From positions 1 to 22,762 of the forward strand of contig JBPCPM010000064.1 in the NCBI GenBank assembly GCA_050999155.1: a DNA stretch of 22,762 bases, written 5' to 3'. The notes beneath the pieces were generated by a model. The model made no database searches, was not told where the DNA came from, and worked only from the letters and a program-made list of their open reading frames with translations. Below, one piece after another: positions 7,416 through 15,028 of this stretch. The stretch is from JBPCPM01 sp050999155. Lineage in GTDB: Bacteria; Actinomycetota; Thermoleophilia; Solirubrobacterales; 70-9. The translations under genes and the position numbers were made by a program. Position 1 is the first letter of the stretch. Each line of letters opens with the position of its first letter.

Positions 7416-8882
7416 ATGAACGGCCCTCCCACCAGCCCCAGCCACCCACGCCGGGGCACGACGTGGCGGCTGGCCGCCCTGGTCGGCCTCCTGGGTCTCA
7501 TGTTCCCGGCGGTCGCGCAGGCCCACGCCGTCGTCGCCCGCGAGGACCTGCCGCTGCCGACATGGCTGTTCTTCTGGGGTGGCGCCTTGGTGCTGATCGT
7601 CTCCTTCGCCGCGCTCAGCCAGGCCTGGCAGGAGCCGCGCCTGGCGACGGCTGGCGGTCGCACCTTGCCCGGAGGGCTGTCGTCGGCGGTCGGGTCGACG
7701 GCCGCCCGCGTGCTCGGGGGTGTGGTCGGGGTCGCGCTGCTCGCGCTGACGATCTACGCCGGGTTATCCGGGGTCGACTCGCCGGCCCAGAACTTCGCGG
7801 TGACCTTCGTCTTCGTCACCTTCTGGCTCGGCGTTCCGGTGTTCTCGGTGCTGTTCGGCAACGTGTTCCGGGCGTTGAACCCGTGGCGTGCTGTGGGCAA
7901 CCTCGCGGAGGCCGGATCCCGCGCGCTCGCCGGGGGCCGTGTTCCGCCACCGCTGCTCTACCCCGACTGGCTCGGGCGCTGGCCGGCCGCGCTGGGGCTG
8001 TTCGGCTTCTTGTGGTTCGAGCTCGTATACACCGGCGACAACGTGAGCCCCTCCGACGTGGCCGGCGCGGCGGTGCTCTACACGATCGTCACCGTCGTGG
8101 CCATGGCGGCGTTCGGCACCGAGCGGTGGATGAACGGCGGCGAGACGTTCGCCACCTACTTCCGGATGCTGTCGTTCCTGTCGCCGCTGGGGTTCCGCGA
8201 CGGGCGGTTGCGCTTCCGGGTTCCGCTTTCGGGGATGGGCGACTGGATGCAGGCCCCGGGCTCGGTCGCCCTGGTGCTCGTGGCGATCGGGGGCACCGCC
8301 TACGATGGCGCGACCGAAGGCCCCCTGGCCCAGCCCATCAACGACACCTTCCGGGCCCTGTTCGAGGCCGGATTCGCCGATGTCCTCGCACTGCGGATCA
8401 CGGGGACGATTTTCCTCCTGCTGTCGATCGGGGCGATCGCCGCGATCTACTGGATCGGCGTGCGGGGGATGCGCACCGTCGACGACTCGAAACCGCTGGC
8501 CACCCTGGGCCGCGCATTCGCTCACTCGCTGATCCCGATCGCCCTGGCCTACCTCGTGGCCCACTACTTCACGCTGTTCTTGTTCCAGGAGCAGGCGCAG
8601 TTCACCTATCTGCTGTCGGACCCGCTTGGCGAGGGCGCGGACATCTTCGGCACCGCGGGCAGCGGCATCGACTACTCGATCATCGGCGCCTCGACCGTCT
8701 GGTACGTGCAGGTGGGCGCTCTGGTCATCGGCCACGTCGCGGGCCTGATCGTCGCCCACGACCGGGCGCTCGAGGTCTTCGGCGACGCCGACGACGCCAG
8801 CCGCTCCCAGTACTGGATGCTCACCGTGATGGTGATCTTCACCACGTTGGGTTTGTATCTGCTCAGCCAAGCCAACCAGTAG
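7416..8882 (+). CDS. Multi-pass membrane protein (family annotated as fenitrothion hydrolase-like)
   Basis: 488 residues. An N-terminal signal or anchor (WRLAALVGLLGLMFPAVAQA) is followed by AHAVVAREDLPLPTWLFFWG and about ten more hydrophobic helices, including FWLGVPVFSVLFGNVFRALN, GTIFLLLSIGAIAAIYWIGV, ALAYLVAHYFTLFLF, VWYVQVGALVIGHVAGLIVA and QYWMLTVMVIF. The pattern matches actinobacterial proteins named after the fenitrothion hydrolase FedB; that name comes from one organophosphate-degrading strain and probably does not describe the native role. Conserved histidines inside helices (AHYF, GHVAG, AHDRAL) hint at metal or haem binding, which is inference. It forms an operon with the oxidase and cupredoxin-like genes. 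Its stop codon abuts the intergenic repeat element. Confidence 0.75.
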   Translation: MNGPPTSPSHPRRGTTWRLAALVGLLGLMFPAVAQAHAVVAREDLPLPTWLFFWGGALVLIVSFAALSQAWQEPRLATAGGRTLPGGLSSAVGSTAARVLGGVVGVALLALTIYAGLSGVDSPAQNFAVTFVFVTFWLGVPVFSVLFGNVFRALNPWRAVGNLAEAGSRALAGGRVPPPLLYPDWLGRWPAALGLFGFLWFELVYTGDNVSPSDVAGAAVLYTIVTVVAMAAFGTERWMNGGETFATYFRMLSFLSPLGFRDGRLRFRVPLSGMGDWMQAPGSVALVLVAIGGTAYDGATEGPLAQPINDTFRALFEAGFADVLALRITGTIFLLLSIGAIAAIYWIGVRGMRTVDDSKPLATLGRAFAHSLIPIALAYLVAHYFTLFLFQEQAQFTYLLSDPLGEGADIFGTAGSGIDYSIIGASTVWYVQVGALVIGHVAGLIVAHDRALEVFGDADDASRSQYWMLTVMVIFTTLGLYLLSQANQ

Positions 8883-8992
8883 CCAGGCCCAAGCGAGCGA
8901 ATACCGGCGCCTCGCAGTGTCCTCGGTCGCCCAGGTAGCGCCGCGACCTGGGCTCCCTGCGTCCTAGCGAGGTTTGGTCTTCGCCCGCCTGG
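8882..8992. repeat. Intergenic structured repeat, copy A
   Basis: A roughly 110 bp element immediately after the membrane protein stop. Two core blocks, 8906-8931 and 8951-8975, each differ from copy B (22351-22376 and 22396-22421) at a single position. Between them lies a hairpin with stem CCCAGGT/ACCTGGG (8930-8936 / 8946-8952). The cores themselves pair (CCTCGC with GCGAGG), and the ends pair as CCAGGC (8883-8888) with GCCTGG (8987-8992). So the element is three nested stems. The inner and outer arms differ from those of copy B in sequence but not in pairing. Confidence 0.75.
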
Positions 8993-8996
8993 ACCC

Positions 8997-9041
8997 CCTC
9001 AGTGGCCACTGAGGCTCCGCGTCCACCACGCTCGCTGAACG
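8997..9041. repeat. Palindrome plus degenerate half-copy of the repeat
   Basis: CCTCAGTGG/CCACTGAGG (8997-9014) is a perfect 18 bp palindrome followed by GCTCCGCGTCC. This is the same order as in copies A and B, where the variable hairpin is followed by GCTCCCTGCGTCC. The sequence CGCTCGCTGAACG then follows (9029-9041), recurs at 9100-9112, and has an inverted 12/13 match at 9068-9080. Looks like a decayed or partial neighbour of copy A. Confidence 0.45.
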
Positions 9042-9370
9042 ATTTACGGGTCTATGGCGCGGAGAAGCGTTCCGCGAGCGATGGAGGGCCCGAGCACCGC
9101 GCTCGCTGAACGCTCACCGGGGTCCCAGCGCCGGAAACTCTCCAGCGAGCCGGGCCGACAGCACCTGCCTCGACGTCCGCGCCGCACCGCCGGCCATGCG
9201 ACCCGGCACGGGCTCCAACAGCCGGACCGTAGCTCGGCGGGTGGCGTGGGAGATAGCCCACGAGACCGTCGCCGGAAGGCGATCGCAGCTCGTGGGTGCT
9301 CCCACGACAGGACCCGCCGCCATGCGGCCGGGTCCCTCGGGGCCGTACGCCGTACGCCTGGAGGCGCCCG
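9042..9370. other. Hairpin-rich gap between convergent operons
   Basis: No credible gene on either strand. The stretch holds four stems: CGTGGG/CCCACG (9245-9250 / 9257-9262), TCGCC-GGAA-GGCGA (9269-9282), TCGTGGG/CCCACGA (9290-9296 / 9301-9307), and a GGACCCG..CGGGTCC hairpin (9310-9335). The segment CCCACGAG (9257-9264) can instead pair with CTCGTGGG (9289-9296), enclosing the GGAA hairpin, so two alternative folds exclude each other. It follows the sufD stop and would be in the 3' end of the suf transcript, where it could act as a terminator or stabilising structure. A short direct repeat of CCGTACG occurs near 9343-9356. Confidence 0.5.
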
Positions 9371-10666
9371 CTACGCGACGACTTCGAGCTGCTCGGGCCG
9401 CTCGCCCAGCACCTCGTCCAACCGCTGCTCCAGCGCCGCAGCAACGGCATCGTGCACCGGCCCCTCGGGCAGGCGCTCGACCATCTCGGCCAAAAAGCCC
9501 TCGATGACCAGTCGCTTGGCCGACTCGGTGTTCAGCCCCCGCGACTGCAGGTAGAACAGCTGCTCCTTGTCGACCTGGGCGATCGCCGCCGCGTGGGTGC
9601 AGGCCACGTCGTCGGCCTGGATCTCCAGGCCGGGGATGGCGTCGGCGTGCGCGTCGGAGCTGAGGATCAGGTTGCGCGACTCCTGGAAGGCGTCGGTGCG
9701 CTGGGCGCCCGGGTCGACGACGATCATGCCCCACCACACCGCGGTGGCCGCGTCGTCGAGGATCCCGCGGAAGGCGAGGTCCGAGGTGGTGTCCTCGGCC
9801 GCGTGCTCCTGGTTGGTGTCGAAATCCAGGTGCTGGGTGCCGCGGACGGCGTAGGCGCCGGTGACCTTGGCGTTGGAGCCGCGGCCGGCGAGCTTGGTCT
9901 CCATCCGGACCTTGCCGCGACCGCCGCCGAACCCGAGCGCCACCCAGTCCAGCGTCGCGTCGCGCTGGATCTCCCCGCGCTGGGTGCCCATGACCCACGT
10001 CTTCTCCGACAGTTCCTGGCCGCAGACGAAGCGCAGGTTGGCGTTCTGGCCGACCACGATCTCGGTGGTGGCGTTGAGCAGCCCGTCGCAGTCCTCGGAG
10101 CCTGAGAGCCAGCGCTCCCACACCTCGGCCTCGGCGCTTTCTTCGACCACGATCAGGGTCCGCCAGTGCAGAGCGCTGCCCGGCGTGTCGTGCACGACGG
10201 TGAGCTGGATCGGTTCGGCCACGTGCGTCCCGGCCGGGACGTAGACGAAGGCGCCACCGGTCCACTTGGCCTCGTTGTCGGCGGAGATCCGGTCCGCCGC
10301 TGGGACGATCGAGCCCAGGTGGGGCTCGACGAGGTCCGGGTACTGCTCGGCCGCGTCGTCGAGCGACAGCACCAGCGGGCCCTCGGGTCCCGGGTCCGAG
10401 GGGACTTCGGTCAGGGCCGAGCCGTCGACCTGGTCGACGCGCATCGCGCCGTCGACGCCGGGCAGGTAGCTCTCGGCCCGCTCCAGCGCGGACGCGTCGC
10501 CCTCACCGGCCGGCGTGAAACCGTCGAGGTCGAGGTCGGAGATGTCGGTGAATTCCCAGCGCTTGTCCTTGCGGGTGGGCGGCGCCAGCTCCGAGGCCCG
10601 CGTCGCCGCGGAGATGCGGCGCTCGGCGATCCAGCTCGCGGTTCCCGACTGCGCGCCGCTAGCCAA
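9371..10666 (-). CDS. sufD: Fe-S cluster assembly protein SufD
   Basis: SufD pairs with SufB in the SufBC2D scaffold that builds Fe-S clusters in the cytosol. 431 residues, a normal length. The beta-helix core is followed by the conserved C-terminal helical part: SDAHADAIPGLEIQADDV, then CTHAAAIAQ with the conserved His, and EQLFYLQSRGLNTESAKRLV. The start is TTG at 10666: GGAGGG lies 5 bases upstream, and it overlaps the sufB stop by 8 bp, indicating coupled translation. There is no ATG near the N-terminus. It is the last gene of the suf block; the hairpin-rich gap follows. Confidence 0.95.
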   Translation of the reverse strand: MASGAQSGTASWIAERRISAATRASELAPPTRKDKRWEFTDISDLDLDGFTPAGEGDASALERAESYLPGVDGAMRVDQVDGSALTEVPSDPGPEGPLVLSLDDAAEQYPDLVEPHLGSIVPAADRISADNEAKWTGGAFVYVPAGTHVAEPIQLTVVHDTPGSALHWRTLIVVEESAEAEVWERWLSGSEDCDGLLNATTEIVVGQNANLRFVCGQELSEKTWVMGTQRGEIQRDATLDWVALGFGGGRGKVRMETKLAGRGSNAKVTGAYAVRGTQHLDFDTNQEHAAEDTTSDLAFRGILDDAATAVWWGMIVVDPGAQRTDAFQESRNLILSSDAHADAIPGLEIQADDVACTHAAAIAQVDKEQLFYLQSRGLNTESAKRLVIEGFLAEMVERLPEGPVHDAVAAALEQRLDEVLGERPEQLEVVA

Positions 10667-12125
10667 TCGAGCCCTCCATCTGCAGCTCGATCAGCCGGTT
10701 CATCTCGACGGCGTACTCCATCGGAAGCTCCTTGGTGATCGGCTCGATGAAGCCGTTGACGATCATCTTGGCCGCCTCTTCCTCGTCGAGGCCGCGGGAC
10801 TGCAGGTAGAACAGCTGCTCCTCGCCGATCTTCGACACCGAGGCCTCGTGGCCGATGTCGGCGTCGTCCTCGTTGATGCGGATCGTCGGATAGGTGTCCG
10901 ACCGCGATTCGGGGTCCAGCAACAGCGCGTCGCAGACGACCTTCGAGCGCGCCTCCTTGGCGCCCGGGGCAACCTCGAGCAGCCCGCGGTAGGTGCCGCG
11001 GCCACCGTCCTTACAGATCGACTTGGAGAAGATCGACGACGTCGTCTTCGGGGCGGCGTGGATGATCTTGCCGCCCGCGTCCTGGTGCTGACCTTCGCCG
11101 GCGAAGGCGATCGACAGGATCTCGCCGTGGGCCCGCTCACCCATCAGGTAGATCGACGGGTACTTCATGGTCAGCTTCGAGCCGAGGTTGCAGTCGACCC
11201 ACTCCACCGTGGCGTCGGCCTCGGCGACCGCACGCTTGGTCACGAGGTTGAACACGTTCTGCGACCAGTTCTGGACGGTCGTGTACCGAACGCGGGCACC
11301 CGGCTTGGCGATGATCTCGACAACCGCGGAGTGCAGGGAATCCGAGCTGTAGACCGGCGCCGTGCAGCCCTCGACGTAGTGCACGTCAGAGCCCTCGTCG
11401 GCGATGATCAGGGTACGCTCGAACTGGCCCATGTTCTCGGTGTTGATCCGGAAGTAGGCCTGCAGCGGCATCCCGACCTTGACACCTGGGGGCACGTAGA
11501 CGAACGAGCCGCCCGACCACACGGCCGAGTTCAGCGCCGCGCGCTTGTTGTCGTTGGGCGGGATGATCGTGGCCCAGTACTCGCGGACCAGCTCCTCGTG
11601 GTCGCGCAGGGCGGAGTCCATGTCGAGGAACTGGACGCCCTGCTTTTCGAGGTCCTCGCGGACCTGGTGGTAGACGACCTCGGACTCGTACTGGGCGCCC
11701 ACGCCGGCCAGGAACTTGCGCTCGGCCTCGGGGATCCCCAGGCGGTCGAAGGTCTTCTTGATGTCGTCGGGCACCTCGTCCCAGGTGCGTCCCTGCTTCT
11801 CGGAGGCGCGGACGAAGTAGTGGATGTCCTGGAAGTCGATCTGGTCCAGGTCGCCGCCCCACTGCGGCATGGGCCGCGACTCGTAGTGCTCGAAGGCCTT
11901 GAGCCGGAAGTCGCGCATCCACTCCGGCTCGTCCTTCATCTCGGAAATCTTCGCGACGAGCTCCGCGTCCAGGCCCTTGTCGGCCTTGAAGGCGTACTCG
12001 GACTCGCCGTCGTGGAAGCCGAACTTCTCCTTGTAGTCGGTGTTGATGCCCTTCAGCGACTCACGCTCGACCTGCTTGGGGTCCAGCTCGATGTCGGGTG
12101 CGATTGTCGTGTCTGGTGTTGCCAT
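10659..12125 (-). CDS. sufB: Fe-S cluster assembly protein SufB
   Basis: SufB is the main scaffold subunit on which the nascent cluster forms, receiving sulfur from SufS/SufU and working with SufC and SufD. 488 residues from ATG 12125. Recognised by YWATIIPPNDNKRAALNSAV, GGSFVYVPPGVKVGMPLQAY, and the C-terminal region KEARSKVVCDALLLDPES (the Cys corresponds to the sulfur-accepting cysteine of E. coli SufB), DDADIGHEASVSKIGEEQLF and YLQSRGLDEEEA. The start is 1 bp after the Rieske stop, and the end overlaps sufD. It is clearly longer at the N-terminus than SufD, as usual. Confidence 0.97.
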   Translation of the reverse strand: MATPDTTIAPDIELDPKQVERESLKGINTDYKEKFGFHDGESEYAFKADKGLDAELVAKISEMKDEPEWMRDFRLKAFEHYESRPMPQWGGDLDQIDFQDIHYFVRASEKQGRTWDEVPDDIKKTFDRLGIPEAERKFLAGVGAQYESEVVYHQVREDLEKQGVQFLDMDSALRDHEELVREYWATIIPPNDNKRAALNSAVWSGGSFVYVPPGVKVGMPLQAYFRINTENMGQFERTLIIADEGSDVHYVEGCTAPVYSSDSLHSAVVEIIAKPGARVRYTTVQNWSQNVFNLVTKRAVAEADATVEWVDCNLGSKLTMKYPSIYLMGERAHGEILSIAFAGEGQHQDAGGKIIHAAPKTTSSIFSKSICKDGGRGTYRGLLEVAPGAKEARSKVVCDALLLDPESRSDTYPTIRINEDDADIGHEASVSKIGEEQLFYLQSRGLDEEEAAKMIVNGFIEPITKELPMEYAVEMNRLIELQMEGSIG

Positions 12126-12126
12126 G

Positions 12127-12441
12127 TCAGCTGACCTCCAGCGTGATCGTGTCGTCGGTGACCGATACGGGGAACGTCCGTACGGGCCGGTAGGCGGGCA
12201 GAGTCTTGGGGGCTCCGGTCTTGAGGTCGAACAGCGAGCCGTGGCGCGGGCACTCGACCGTACAGCGGTCCTCCTGAAAGTCGCCCTCGGCGAGGGGGCC
12301 GTCGTCGTGGGTGCAGCGATCCTCGATCGCGTACAGCGTGCCCTCGCAGTTGAACACGCCGATCTTCAGATCGTCGACCTCGACCAGGCGCATGGCGCCA
12401 GGCTGCAGCTCGGATGTGGGGCAGATGTCGATTGTGCTCAT
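12127..12441 (-). CDS. Rieske [2Fe-2S] ferredoxin of the suf operon
   Basis: 104 residues from the ATG at 12441. The Rieske motif is complete: CTHDDGPLAEG (C-x-H) and, 15-16 residues later, CPRHGSLFD (C-x-x-H), giving two Cys and two His ligands. Rieske proteins of this size are soluble electron carriers of the biphenyl-dioxygenase ferredoxin type and are often found inside actinobacterial suf operons, where they may deliver electrons for cluster assembly; that role is inferred. The frame stays open to an ATG at 12540, which would add a Pro/Arg/Ser-rich 33-residue extension, but the family begins at MSTIDICPTSEL, so I choose 12441. No Shine-Dalgarno sequence is seen. The 119 bp upstream gap carries a box shared with the Rrf2 gene promoter. 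Confidence 0.9.
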   Translation of the reverse strand: MSTIDICPTSELQPGAMRLVEVDDLKIGVFNCEGTLYAIEDRCTHDDGPLAEGDFQEDRCTVECPRHGSLFDLKTGAPKTLPAYRPVRTFPVSVTDDTITLEVS

Positions 12442-12521
12442 GAGAAGTCGGGCGCAGGGTGGGGGGGGACAGGAATCGCTCGGCGGATGGGCCGGGCGGG
12501 AATCCGAGCGCCTGGCTAGGG

Positions 12522-12532
12522 ATTCTACCGGT
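12522..12532 (-). promoter_or_regulatory. ACCGGTAGAAT box before the Rieske-sufB-sufD segment
   Basis: The minus strand reads ACCGGTAGAAT, matching the ACCGGTAGGAT ahead of the Rrf2 gene (15504-15514) at 10 of 11 positions. It contains a TAGAAT -10-like hexamer fused to the palindrome ACCGGT. It is 80 bases before the Rieske start, within the only sizeable gap (119 bp) inside the suf operon, so it may be an internal promoter. Confidence 0.4.
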
Positions 12533-12560
12533 CGGTCCATGGGAGCTGTACGCGCGCGGC

Positions 12561-12953
12561 TCACCGTTCGGCCTCCCAGGCCACCTCGTGGCCCAGCGCC
12601 GCGCCCTTGACGCACTTCAGCGACAGCAGGGCACACTTCATGCGGGTGGCGGAGATGTCGATGCCCAGCAGCTCGAGCACAGCGTCGCGGTCGAGCTTGA
12701 GCAGCTCCTCGGTGGACTTCCCGCGCAGCTCGTCGGTCAGCAGCGACGCCGAGGCCTGGCTGATCGCGCACCCCTGGCCGGAGAAGGCGACCTCGGTGAC
12801 GCGGTTGTCCTCATCGACGATGAACTGCACCGTGATCGCGTCGCCGCACAGCGGGTTCGTGTCGGAGAACTCGAGATCGGGATCGTCAAGCGTCCCGTAG
12901 TTCTGCGGGCTCTTGTAGTGCTCGAGGATCTGGTCGCGGTAGAAGTCGTCCAC
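12561..12953 (-). CDS. sufU: SufU/IscU-type Fe-S scaffold or sulfurtransferase
   Basis: 130 residues from a GTG at 12953, 2 bp after the sufS stop. The opening MDDFYRDQILEHYKSPQNYG is typical of SufU, as are the conserved cysteines C36 (NPLCGDAI), C62 (GQGCAISQAS) and C107 (RMKCALLSLK). In Bacillus SufU these bind zinc and accept sulfur from SufS. The insertion of roughly 20 residues before the last cysteine that marks classical SufU is missing, so the length is closer to IscU. An additional cysteine, C114, lies 7 residues after C107. Its place directly after sufS supports a SufS partner role. Confidence 0.93.
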   Translation of the reverse strand: MDDFYRDQILEHYKSPQNYGTLDDPDLEFSDTNPLCGDAITVQFIVDEDNRVTEVAFSGQGCAISQASASLLTDELRGKSTEELLKLDRDAVLELLGIDISATRMKCALLSLKCVKGAALGHEVAWEAER

Positions 12954-12955
12954 GG

Positions 12956-14224
12956 TCAGTCGTCCAGCTTGAAGACGCGTCGGACGTCGTGCAGGCCGTC
13001 GACGAGCCGCTGCACGTCGGAGCTGTCGTTGTAGACGCCGAGGCTGGCCCGGGAGGTCGCGGGCACCCCGAGGCGGGCCATCAGCGGCTGGGCGCAGTGG
13101 TGGCCGGCGCGCACGCAGACGTCGTGGCGGTTGAGGATCTCCGAGATGTCGTGGGGATGGACGCCGTCGAGCACGAACGAGGCGATGCCGACCCGGTCGG
13201 CCCCGGGCGGCGGGCCGAAGACCCGGCAGCCCGGCACGGTGGCCAGCCCCTGCACCAGCTCGGACGCCAGCTGGGCCTCATGGGCGCCGACGGCATCGAG
13301 GCCGATGGCGTTGACCCAGTCGATCGCCGCGTGCAGGCCGACGGCCTGGGCGATCGGCGGCGTACCGGCCTCGAACCGGGCCGGGACGTCGGCCCAGGTC
13401 GGTCCCGCCTTCTCGACCGTACGGATCATCGAGCCGCCCGTCATGAACGGCGGCATCCCGCCGAGCAGCTCGCCGCGGCCCCACAGCACGCCGATGCCGG
13501 TGGGCCCGTAGAGCTTGTGGCCGGTGAATACGTAGAAGTCCGCGCCGAGCGCCTCCACGTCGAGGGCGATCTTCGGGGCGGCCTGGGCGCCGTCGACCAG
13601 CACCGTCGCGCCGGCGGCTTTGGCCCGGGCGCAGAGATCAGCGACCGGCAGGACCGTCCCGAGGACGTTGGAGATGTGGCTGATGGCCACGAGCTTGGGG
13701 CCGCGGGCGAGGAGCTCGTCGAAGGCGTCGAGGTCCAGGCGCCCCTCGTCGGTGATCGGCGCCCAGTCGAGCTCGGCGCCGCGCTCGGCGGCCAGCACCT
13801 GCCACGGCACGAGGTTCGCGTGGTGCTCGAGGTCGGTGACCAGGATGCGGTCCCCGGCGCCGATGTGGGTGCGGCCCCAGGCGTGGGCGACGAGGTTGAC
13901 CGATTCGGTGGCGTTGCCGGTGAACACGACCTCGCGCGGCTGTCCGCCGATGTGGGCGGCGACCGCCGCCCGAGCGCCCTCGTAGGCGTCGGTCGCGCGC
14001 TCGGAGAGCGCGTAGACCCCGCGGTGGACGTTGGCGTTGTCGGTGCGGTAGAAGCGCGAGACCGCATCGATGACGGCCTCGGGCTTCTGCGCCGTCGCCC
14101 CGTTGTCGAGGTAGGCGACCGCGTGCCCGTTGCCGTCGGGCCGCAGGACCGGAAACTGGTCCCGGACGCCCGCCACGTCGTAGGCGGCGCCGCTGCCCGC
14201 GGGGGTGACGGTCGACGGGGGCAT
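12956..14224 (-). CDS. sufS: Cysteine desulfurase SufS
   Basis: A type II PLP-dependent cysteine desulfurase that removes sulfur from cysteine and passes it on as persulfide. 422 residues from ATG 14224. Visible landmarks: DNGATAQKP near 40; H134-H135 (EHHANLVPWQ); DGAQAAPKIALDV; the PLP lysine K237 in FTGHKLYGPTGIG; and the catalytic cysteine C377 in RAGHHCAQPLM. It lies between sufC (19 bp) and sufU (2 bp). It may also supply sulfur to the rhodanese domain of the MoeZ-like protein encoded 5 kb away, which is inference. Confidence 0.96.
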   Translation of the reverse strand: MPPSTVTPAGSGAAYDVAGVRDQFPVLRPDGNGHAVAYLDNGATAQKPEAVIDAVSRFYRTDNANVHRGVYALSERATDAYEGARAAVAAHIGGQPREVVFTGNATESVNLVAHAWGRTHIGAGDRILVTDLEHHANLVPWQVLAAERGAELDWAPITDEGRLDLDAFDELLARGPKLVAISHISNVLGTVLPVADLCARAKAAGATVLVDGAQAAPKIALDVEALGADFYVFTGHKLYGPTGIGVLWGRGELLGGMPPFMTGGSMIRTVEKAGPTWADVPARFEAGTPPIAQAVGLHAAIDWVNAIGLDAVGAHEAQLASELVQGLATVPGCRVFGPPPGADRVGIASFVLDGVHPHDISEILNRHDVCVRAGHHCAQPLMARLGVPATSRASLGVYNDSSDVQRLVDGLHDVRRVFKLDD

Positions 14225-14243
14225 GGGGCGGAAGGCCGCGCGC

Positions 14244-15008
14244 CTAGGCGGCGGCGCCGACCTCGTCGCGGATCCAGCCGTAGCCCTTCTCCTCGAGGGT
14301 GGAGACCAGCTCGGGGCCGCCTTCCTTGACGATCCGCCCGTCGAAGAGCACGTGCACGTGGGACGGCTTGACGTCGTGGAGGATCCGCTGGTAGTGGGTG
14401 ATGATCAGGACGCCCATCTCGTCGCCGGCGAACCGGTTGACGCCGGCCGCGACGGTCTGCAGCGCATCGATGTCCAGGCCCGAGTCGGTCTCGTCCAGCA
14501 CGGCCAGCCGCGGCTGGAGCAGGGCGAGCTGCAGCAGCTCCATCCGCTTCTTCTCGCCGCCGGAGAACCCGTCGTTGAGGTAACGGCTGGAGAACTCGCG
14601 CGGAACGTCGGCGGCCTCCATCTCGGCCTCGACCGTCTTGCGGAAGTCCTTCAGCGAGATCTGCTTCTCGCCGCGGGCGTCGCGCTGGGCGTTGATGACC
14701 ATGCGCAGGTACTTGGCCACGGTCACGCCAGGGACGGCCACGGGGTACTGGAAGGCCATGAACAGGCCGGCCAGGGCCCGCTCGTCCGTGCCTGCCTCGG
14801 TGATGTCCTCACCGCGGAAGATGATCTGGCCCTCGGTGACCTCGAAGCTGGGGTGGCCCATGATCGTGTTGGCCAGCGTGGACTTGCCGGAGCCGTTGGG
14901 CCCCATCAGCGCGTGGATCTCGCCGCGGTCGACGGTGAGGTCGACGCCCTTGAGGATCTGCTTGTCCTCGGCGCTGACGTGAAGGTTTTTGATCTCGAGT
15001 TCGGCCAT
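14244..15008 (-). CDS. sufC: Fe-S cluster assembly ATPase SufC
   Basis: 254 residues from ATG 15008, full length. SufC is the ABC-type ATPase that drives the conformational change in SufBCD. Walker A GPNGSGKST (36-44), Q-loop FQYPVAVPG (Q87), signature FSGGEKKR (148-155) and Walker B LAVLDETDSGLD (168-179) are all intact. 'DETDSGLD' and 'GEKKR' are characteristic of SufC rather than transporter ATPases. It is the first structural gene of the suf operon, 20 bp after the Rrf2 gene. Confidence 0.97.
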   Translation of the reverse strand: MAELEIKNLHVSAEDKQILKGVDLTVDRGEIHALMGPNGSGKSTLANTIMGHPSFEVTEGQIIFRGEDITEAGTDERALAGLFMAFQYPVAVPGVTVAKYLRMVINAQRDARGEKQISLKDFRKTVEAEMEAADVPREFSSRYLNDGFSGGEKKRMELLQLALLQPRLAVLDETDSGLDIDALQTVAAGVNRFAGDEMGVLIITHYQRILHDVKPSHVHVLFDGRIVKEGGPELVSTLEEKGYGWIRDEVGAAA

Positions 15009-15028
15009 GGCTCCAGTGGGGTCGTGGT

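Noticed and set aside
8882..9370. CRISPR array or integron attachment site
   Set aside because: Repeats are palindromic and nested with no regular spacers, and no cas or integrase gene is present.
9054..9554. 166-residue plus-strand frame in the gap after copy A
   Set aside because: Runs through hairpins into the sufD gene; Arg/Ser-rich without family signature or start signals.
10515..12134. 539-residue open frame on the plus strand opposite sufB
   Set aside because: It is the antisense shadow of sufB in very GC-rich DNA; composition is Val/Leu/Asp/Arg repeats with no domain, while the minus strand encodes a textbook SufB.
12989..14329. 446-residue plus-strand frame opposite sufS
   Set aside because: Shadow of sufS, whose PLP lysine and catalytic cysteine are intact on the minus strand.
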